Assembly (NCBI GenBank): GCA_017561155.1
Contig: JAFZDP010000030.1
Location: forward strand, 1-58,498
Direction of reading: 5' to 3'
Origin: Bacteroidales bacterium
GTDB taxonomy: Bacteria > Bacteroidota > Bacteroidia > Bacteroidales > P3
DNA: 58,498 nt
Each line of letters begins with the position of its first letter. The stretch's first letter is position 1. The notes below the pieces were generated by a model. It was not told where the DNA came from. It ran no database searches and worked only from the letters and a program-made list of their open reading frames with translations. Shown piece by piece: positions 54,083 through 58,498 of this stretch. The position numbers and the translations under genes are program-made.

Positions 54083-54130
54083 ACAAAAATACAGCGAGAC
54101 CAAAAACTTATGTGTTCCCGACCTCGCTGT
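54083..54130 (-). terminator. Intrinsic terminator of rocD
   Basis: The stem ACAGCGAG (54091-54098) with CTCGCTGT (54123-54130), extended by partial pairing, is followed on the minus strand by a TTTTTGT tract. It lies 22 bp after the rocD stop codon. Confidence 0.75.
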
Positions 54131-54151
54131 AGCATATCATTTGGTTTATCG

Positions 54152-55372
54152 TCAATCAAACGAATGTATTGCAGTCTTTATTATGGCTAAGGCTTCTCGT
54201 AGTTGATCTTCGGTTATTACCAGCGGCGGAGCAAACCTTATAATGTGGGTATGTGTAGGCTTTGCCAATACTCCTAAATCTTTCATAGCCATACATACGT
54301 CCCATGCCTGTTTTCCGTTTTTGGGTCGTATTATCACAGCGTTTAGCAGTCCTTTTCCTCGCACTTTTTCTACCATATCCGATTTTATAGCATACATCTC
54401 TTCTCTGAATATTCGGCCCAGATAGTCGGCTTTTTCCATCAAGTTTTCGTCTTTCACCACTTTCAGCGCTGCTATGCTCACTTTGGCAGCAATAGGATTT
54501 CCGCCAAAAGTGCTGCCATGTTCGCCGGGCTTTATGTTCAGCATTATGTCGTCGTCGGCAAGCACAGCCGATACAGGGAACGCCCCACCACTCAATGCCT
54601 TGCCCAAAATAAGGATATCCGGACGCACATTTTCGTGGTCGCAAGCAAGCATTTTTCCTGTACGACCTATACCGGTCTGAACCTCGTCGGCCATAAACAA
54701 AACGTTGTGCTTCTTGCAAATATCGTAGCACTTTTTCAAATATCCCTCGTCCGGGACATACACACCTGCTTCGCCCTGTATAGGCTCTAACAAGAATCCT
54801 GCTACGCTAGTGCCATGCTGCTGCAACACTGTTTCCAAAGCATTGGTATCGTTGTATGGGATACGTATAAATCCGGGAGTAAGCGGACCATAATCGGCAT
54901 ACGACTCGGGATCGTTGCTCATGCTTACGATGGTGATGGTACGACCATGAAAATTACCATCGCAACACACTATCGTCACCTTGTCGTTGGGAATACCTTT
55001 GTTTTTCACACCCCAACGGCGTGCCAACTTCAACGCTGTTTCGTCGGCTTCGGCACCGGTGTTCATAGGCAACACTTTTTGGTAGCCGAAATACTCTGTT
55101 ATATACTTTTCCCACTCGCCCAAGCAGTTGTTGTAGAATGCTCGCGAACTTAGGGTAAGCAAATGTGCCTGCTCGCACATAGCCTCTACTATCTTGGGGT
55201 GGCAATGCCCCTGATTGACGGCAGAATAGGCCGACAAAAAATCATAATATCGTTTCCCTTCACAGTCCCACACATAGGGGCCGTCGCCTTTGGCTAAAAC
55301 TACCGGAAGCGGATGATAATTATGGGCTCCGTAGCGCGCTTCCATTGCAATGTAGTGTTCTGATTTTGTCAT
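54152..55372 (-). CDS. rocD: Ornithine aminotransferase
   Basis: A 406-residue PLP enzyme that converts ornithine and 2-oxoglutarate to glutamate semialdehyde, linking arginine and proline metabolism. The N-terminus [26 protein letters not shown] is strongly characteristic. The PLP lysine is in [19 protein letters not shown], the preceding Asp in [24 protein letters not shown], and the substrate-site motif [11 protein letters not shown] follows. The open frame reaches 55561, but the ATG at 55372 gives the family N-terminus and was chosen. A terminator follows. No other arg or pro gene is in the window. Confidence 0.96.
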   Translation of the reverse strand: MTKSEHYIAMEARYGAHNYHPLPVVLAKGDGPYVWDCEGKRYYDFLSAYSAVNQGHCHPKIVEAMCEQAHLLTLSSRAFYNNCLGEWEKYITEYFGYQKVLPMNTGAEADETALKLARRWGVKNKGIPNDKVTIVCCDGNFHGRTITIVSMSNDPESYADYGPLTPGFIRIPYNDTNALETVLQQHGTSVAGFLLEPIQGEAGVYVPDEGYLKKCYDICKKHNVLFMADEVQTGIGRTGKMLACDHENVRPDILILGKALSGGAFPVSAVLADDDIMLNIKPGEHGSTFGGNPIAAKVSIAALKVVKDENLMEKADYLGRIFREEMYAIKSDMVEKVRGKGLLNAVIIRPKNGKQAWDVCMAMKDLGVLAKPTHTHIIRFAPPLVITEDQLREALAIIKTAIHSFD

Positions 55373-55699
55373 TGTGTTGTATGTTTTTATGTTGTTAATA
55401 ATTGATTTTGATACAACAAGGGCAAATTTCAAAAAGAACCTTTTCTCTCTCCTTGTCTGCACCTTGTTTTTTATTATATCGTTTTCGCACACAGATGTGC
55501 AAAATTCATATTTTCGTACAAAGAAATAACCATCAAAATAGAAATTTTGTTTTGCACACAAGGTAAAAAAACGTTTTTTTTAAATTCTTTATATATTTGA
55601 AATACAAGAGAAAAAAAACAGCACACCGCTGTAGCAGAAAAAAAGCATTTTATCAATTGAAATAAAAGTCGTAACTTTGCAATGCAAAATCTGAGTAAT
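55373..55699. other. Gap between rocD and tRNA-Leu
   Basis: This divergent interval of 327 bp is AT-rich, with poly-A and poly-T tracts. It holds a -7-like box for the tRNA (TAACTTTG at 55672-55679) and a small hairpin acagc-gctgt (55620-55634). I see no gene in it, and the ORF reaching into it from rocD is only an N-terminal extension. Confidence 0.6.
55672..55679 (+). promoter_or_regulatory. Promoter -7 box for tRNA-Leu
   Basis: TAACTTTG, 20 bp upstream of the first tRNA base. A properly spaced -33 TTG is not obvious. Confidence 0.45.
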
Positions 55700-55781
55700 G
55701 TCCACGTGGTGGAATTGGTAGACACGCCACTTTGAGGGGGTGGTGCTGCGAGGCGTGCAAGTTCAAGTCTTGTCGTGGACA
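55700..55781 (+). tRNA. tRNA-Leu (anticodon GAG)
   Basis: The 82-nt cloverleaf has the acceptor stem GTCCACG (55700-55706) paired with CGTGGAC (55774-55780), a discriminator A, the anticodon loop TTGAGGG with GAG, a long variable arm as in class II leucine tRNAs, and a T-arm with the loop TTCAAGT. CCA is not encoded, which fits processing by the RNase Z encoded at 16636. It reads CUC and CUU codons. Confidence 0.95.
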
Positions 55782-55851
55782 CTTCTTTTTCAGAAAACAA
55801 AATTCCTTATACATTATATCCTAAACAAAAAATCAAGGCGACTTTTTATAG

Positions 55852-56460
55852 TCATAGTTCAATAATATGAGCACCGGTAATCCTTGAATTGAGATATAAT
55901 TTTTTCTTGAACCAAACTTCATCTTTTTGTCGTGTGCCATTTATTTCCACATCGTAGCACACCTTTACCGGGTTGGTTTGGGAATATAGTTCCACATCTA
56001 TCTCCAACTGCCCTGCACACTGCTCCGAAGCCTTGTGTATAAAAGATATAGGCATTTCCACCAACGACACGTCTACAACACCGCTGCCTATTCCGGCTAT
56101 ATCTTCGACCATAGGTCGGTATGGTATAGTATCGGTTTTGTGGTTTGCCGAAGGTCGAACAACGACACACACTTCCGCAGTTTTGCAATACGATATGTGG
56201 TAGAGCAATTTGTAGGGTATAGTGTCGCCATCTTTGTTTAGAAATCTAAGCGAATGAATGGTAAAACAAGACATTTTCTGCCCCTTGGGAACATTTATAT
56301 CGAAAGTAAAAACAAAATTGTTATCAAACTTACAACCCATAGAAAGACACCCGGGTGCCATAAGATAAGATTGGTTATCATCGTTGAAATAAATAATACT
56401 ACACGACGAAAACATAGCGATAAACAATAGCAATACTATTTTCAATGCATATTTCTTCAT
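55852..56460 (-). CDS. Lipoprotein of unknown function
   Basis: A 202-residue protein with a lipoprotein signal peptide ending at a lipobox Cys (MFSSCSIIYF). The mature part is rich in beta-type segments and contains paired cysteines (GCLSMGCKF, and SYCKTAEVCVVV), with polar loops. I recognise no domain. The frame extends to an ATG at 56469 that overlaps the stop of an upstream ORF with an in-frame TAG (ATGA overlap). The ATG at 56460 gives a better basic signal peptide; the choice between them is uncertain. It is followed by tRNA-Leu on the opposite strand. It may be an outer-membrane or surface lipoprotein. Confidence 0.7.
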   Translation of the reverse strand: MKKYALKIVLLLFIAMFSSCSIIYFNDDNQSYLMAPGCLSMGCKFDNNFVFTFDINVPKGQKMSCFTIHSLRFLNKDGDTIPYKLLYHISYCKTAEVCVVVRPSANHKTDTIPYRPMVEDIAGIGSGVVDVSLVEMPISFIHKASEQCAGQLEIDVELYSQTNPVKVCYDVEINGTRQKDEVWFKKKLYLNSRITGAHIIEL

Positions 56461-56465
56461 AGATA

Positions 56466-56657
56466 TCATAAGTTGTTTGTAATAATTATATGTTTAAAAG
56501 CAGTACTCTCTTCACAAAGTAGCGGAGGTTCAACCATCACACTCATATAAATATCAATACTGTCAACATCATTTACCTAAATTATATTCTGTGAATTGAT
56601 ATGATTCGCATTTATTTTAAAAACAAACAATAACAGTAATAATAATTTATTTTTCAT
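56466..56657 (-). pseudogene. Small secreted ORF broken by an in-frame TAG
   Basis: On the minus strand an ATG at 56657 opens a signal-peptide-like sequence (KNKLLLLLLFVFKINA), followed after 26 codons by TAG (56577-56579). The same frame then stays open for 36 further codons to a TGA at 56466-56468, which overlaps the next gene's first ATG (56469). A -7-like box TATTTTTG (56686-56693) lies just upstream. The codon pattern after the TAG (VNDVDSIDIYMSVMVEPPLL) looks coding. It could be a nonsense-mutated gene, a read-through gene or a sequencing error; or the first 26 codons could be a short peptide gene of their own. Confidence 0.45.
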
Positions 56658-56685
56658 GGATTATTTTGTTTTACGATTTATAATG

Positions 56686-56693
56686 CAAAAATA
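56686..56693 (-). promoter_or_regulatory. Possible -7 box for the TAG-containing ORF and lipoprotein
   Basis: TATTTTTG on the minus strand, 28 bp before the ATG at 56657. No TTG is found at the right distance upstream. Confidence 0.35.
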
Positions 56694-56844
56694 CACATTT
56701 TTTTTGACATAAAAGACACATATTTCTTTCATCATGATATCTTCGACACTCCATCGCGAGGACAATCTGTCTGTATCACGTTGCTGTTACAATTACATCA
56801 GCATCAAAAAACAAGTCGGAATAGAACACCAAACACTACCATTG

Positions 56845-57522
56845 TCAGCGAACAATACCGCTCCATGGAAAATTAGAAAAAGTAGAATATATCTTTTTGG
56901 AATAATACCCCCTACCAGAAAACTCATGCCACTCCCATTCTCGGAGTGAATACGTATTGGAAATGTATGCCGAACATTCTCTATTGCCTTTAAAATATCC
57001 TTTAAATATACAATCCCAATCTAATTCTTTCAACAATGGCTCTTCTATTGATTCAAAAAACATCTTTAATCTCTTTTTTGTTACCGGAAAGTCCAACAAC
57101 AATACATCAAAAAAGACTTTTAGATCGCATTCTTTGAAACCTGACACCCTCAGCCAGATAGGATTAGGATTATCCGCAACAACACGATCGATACAATAGT
57201 CTACCTTCATCAGATAATACACTCCCCATCTATTGGTAATTTTAAATACTGTTGCAAAATAGGGATAAGAATACTCCGGCTCACGGATGTACAATCCGGG
57301 ATAAAAATATATGGTGTCGCTCATCTCATATTTTAATGAATTATATCCCGTATCGACATAAGATAAAATTCCTTCTATCTGATTGGGATCACCCAAATGT
57401 CCATCCATTGCTATAGTCCACGTAAGAAACTTTTTCAATGTATCATCATCGCCAATCTGTGCTTTGGCTGTAGAAACAAGCATTGCAATAAATAGCGTAA
57501 AAATTATTCTTTTAATAATCAT
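56845..57522 (-). CDS. Secreted protein of unknown function
   Basis: A 225-residue protein with a Sec signal peptide (MIIKRIIFTLFIAMLVSTAKAQ). The mature part has no domain I recognise. It is rich in aromatic residues (WTIAMDGHLGDP, YSYPYFATVFKITNRWGVYYLMKVDYC, DWDCIFKGYFKGNRECSAYISN) and has about four cysteines. It lies in a cluster of short unknown secreted proteins upstream of the broken ORF and the lipoprotein at 55852. The three may be accessory, fast-evolving envelope or toxin-like proteins; nothing further can be said from the sequence. Confidence 0.7.
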   Translation of the reverse strand: MIIKRIIFTLFIAMLVSTAKAQIGDDDTLKKFLTWTIAMDGHLGDPNQIEGILSYVDTGYNSLKYEMSDTIYFYPGLYIREPEYSYPYFATVFKITNRWGVYYLMKVDYCIDRVVADNPNPIWLRVSGFKECDLKVFFDVLLLDFPVTKKRLKMFFESIEEPLLKELDWDCIFKGYFKGNRECSAYISNTYSLREWEWHEFSGRGYYSKKIYSTFSNFPWSGIVR

Positions 57523-57706
57523 ATAGAATTAATTTGTTTTGTTTTTTCTCAATCCGCAATCATATTTACACATTTAATATCAGTCAAATACAACCTAGAA
57601 TCGTCACACTACTCAACAGCACAAAGTACGGAAAAAATATCGAAATATGCAAACAATCATCGAAATATATTTTCTTTACTATTCGTCACACATACCCCCT
57701 CTCTCC

Positions 57707-57737
57707 TTTTGTAATGTAGTAATGTAGTAATATTTTT
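57707..57737. repeat. 31-bp perfect inverted repeat, left arm
   Basis: This segment (TTTTGTAATGTAGTAATG at its start) is the exact reverse complement of 58295-58325. It contains an 8-bp tandem unit, tagtaatg, repeated about two and a half times. The arms are 557 bp apart, with no mismatch over 31 bp. Confidence 0.9.
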
Positions 57738-57740
57738 TTG

Positions 57741-57845
57741 TCGAAAGACTAAAGACAAAGGACTAAAGTTGGTATAGAAAGTAGAGAAAAGCTGTGAGCA
57801 ATGAGCCGTCTACCGCCCTTCCGTTGTCTGTTGTCCTTAGCGTAG
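57741..57845. repeat. Degenerate heptamer/octamer repeat words
   Basis: A scatter of related short words: gactaaag-acaaag-gactaaag (57748-57768), gctgtgagcaatgagc (57791-57806) and ccgttgtctgttgtcc (57821-57836). The last is the reverse complement of the cggacaac units at 258-358, so this is a member of the same family in the opposite orientation. Confidence 0.6.
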
Positions 57846-57857
57846 CAACGCGATGCC

Positions 57858-58031
57858 TTATCCGGAATTGAAGGTTGAGATTGTAGGCGATACCAAACAG
57901 CCAGAAGACAATGGCCGGGATAAAAGATAGGCAACACCACAAAAGCAGACAGTATGAGGTTGAGAAATAATAGCCACAAGCGAATATACTGATACACAAA
58001 GCATCAAGAATATCAGAAGCATTACTATCAT
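57858..58031 (-). CDS. Possible 57-residue hydrophobic peptide
   Basis: An ATG at 58031 opens a 57-residue ORF with a hydrophobic start (MIVMLLIFLMLCVSVYSLVA) and ends at TAA (57858-57860). It follows a strong Bacteroidetes promoter (58101-58131) with a leader of about 60 nt. The region is enclosed by the 31-bp inverted repeats. Other frames here (57749-57997 and 57763-58194) are also open and hydrophobic, so the reading frame is uncertain. Evidence for translation is weak. Confidence 0.25.
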   Translation of the reverse strand: MIVMLLIFLMLCVSVYSLVAIISQPHTVCFCGVAYLLSRPLSSGCLVSPTISTFNSG

Positions 58032-58064
58032 TGTTTACAATTACGTTTTTGATTGTTCCCCAGT

Positions 58065-58086
58065 CAATTACACTACGTGGTAATTG
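58065..58086. promoter_or_regulatory. Palindrome at the predicted transcript start
   Basis: CAATTAC (58065-58071) and GTAATTG (58080-58086) form a 7-bp inverted repeat around ACTACGTG. It lies just downstream of the -7 box 58101-58108 on the minus strand, where an operator would block transcription or a leader hairpin would form. Confidence 0.45.
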
Positions 58087-58100
58087 TTGAAATTGTAATA

Positions 58101-58131
58101 CAAAGGTACGAAAAATTTGCCACATACGCAA
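58101..58131 (-). promoter_or_regulatory. Strong promoter inside the inverted-repeat segment
   Basis: Minus-strand TACCTTTG (58101-58108), 20 bp, TTG (58129-58131): the same spacing as for the S8 protease promoter. It drives transcription leftwards through the segment between the two 31-bp arms. Confidence 0.7.
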
Positions 58132-58294
58132 GGAATAACAGAAATAAAAAAAACGTATGTTTTCGGTCTTTATTCTACCCAAAAAAAATGACAAAAAACA
58201 CTCAAAAAATTACATTATTACATTTTTATTACATTTTGTTTTCTAATATGATTTTTATAAAACATTGTATTCATGTATATTATGTGTGAAATTT

Positions 58295-58325
58295 AAAAAT
58301 ATTACTACATTACTACATTACAAAA
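58295..58325. repeat. 31-bp perfect inverted repeat, right arm
   Basis: The exact reverse complement of 57707-57737 (starts AAAAATATTACTACATT). It contains the 8-bp direct repeat attactac in tandem. Nearby, at 58206-58240, there are further looser runs of ttacatt. Confidence 0.9.
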
Positions 58326-58434
58326 TGAGTAACCATATATTTTTTTGGAGGCAAAAATCGGGGACTGAAAAAAGGCTCTGAAAAAAGAAAAAAAGCAGAC
58401 AAAAAAAATAAAAAGCTAATTAATAATATATATA

Positions 58435-58498
58435 ATAATATATATAAATAATAGTATATATATATAAATAATAGTATATATATATAAATAATAGTATA
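58435..58498. repeat. 20-bp AT-rich tandem repeat at the window end
   Basis: Three copies of a 20-bp unit (tatataaataatagtatata) at 58441, 58461 and 58481, the last cut by the window end. The window therefore stops inside a repeat, as it does on the left. Confidence 0.9.

Noticed and set aside
57763..58194. 143-residue minus-strand ORF between the 31-bp arms
   Set aside because: Its ATG lies upstream of the only convincing promoter, no other in-frame ATG follows it, and its end translates the repeat words. The hydrophobic stretch could be a remnant, but I cannot support it as a gene.
57707..58325. Insertion sequence bounded by the 31-bp inverted repeats
   Set aside because: The segment is too short for a transposase gene, none is visible, and there is no clear target-site duplication outside the arms (ctctcc on the left, tgagta on the right). 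A non-autonomous element remains possible.

Overview
The window looks like a chromosomal contig from an AT-rich member of the Bacteroidota, most likely order Bacteroidales. The evidence is: type IX secretion (T9SS) C-terminal sorting domains on two large secreted proteins; a PorW/SprE-like T9SS lipoprotein; families typical of the phylum (DUF4831, DUF4294, DUF6913, HU-HIG, bactofilin, AtpZ); and recurrent promoter boxes of the Bacteroidetes type (TTG or TTTG, about 20 bp, TAnnTTTG). No plasmid or phage backbone, insertion sequence, rRNA or CRISPR array is visible. Both ends of the window lie in tandem repeats, so it is probably a whole contig that stopped assembling at repeats.

Layout. 1-489: short tandem-repeat blocks around a 60-residue membrane peptide. 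488-12817 (minus): a housekeeping run with dnaG, a PfkB-type kinase, yicC, apbE, a thioesterase, dapA, a DUF6913 protein, rnhB, a membrane protein, a T9SS-exported subtilisin, mltG and an acetyltransferase. 12927-15264 (minus): pgk and a detached atpB. 15439-20179 (minus): an unknown secreted protein, rnz, a DUF4831 lipoprotein and a sodium:solute symporter. 20505-26026: trxA, a DUF58 protein, an HU-like protein, a CsgG-like protein, an NlpC/P60 hydrolase and a DUF4294 protein, with unusual intergenic DNA. 26027-33349 (plus): a 2440-residue T9SS-exported fibronectin-III adhesin. 33418-36731 (plus): an ABC ATPase, a LOG-family hydrolase and an MltD-like transglycosylase. 36854-43833 (minus): two TPM-domain proteins, LemA, a kinase-RapZ fusion, AtpZ, a bactofilin and PorW. 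44090-47572 (minus): a nitroreductase and two outer-membrane barrel proteins. 47771-52788 (plus): a PLD-type phospholipid synthase, an AspT-like transporter and a two-component system. 52806-57522: an MFS transporter, rocD, tRNA-Leu and unknown secreted proteins. 57523-58498: no solid gene, but a perfect 31-bp inverted repeat pair and further repeats.

Themes. Envelope biology dominates: peptidoglycan enzymes (MltG, MltD, NlpC/P60), export (PorW with two cargo proteins), outer-membrane barrels, a bactofilin and phospholipid synthesis. The most unusual protein is the fusion of an aminoglycoside-phosphotransferase-like kinase with the C-terminal domain of RapZ (38924-40336), which suggests an amino-sugar sensing or recycling role. 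The most unusual non-coding signals are a 21-bp-periodic array of palindromes with compensating base changes upstream of the HU-like gene (22660-22832), a dispersed 55-bp element upstream of two secreted-protein genes, and the 31-bp inverted repeats near the right end.

All assignments come from reading motifs and gene order by eye. No database search or structure prediction was run.
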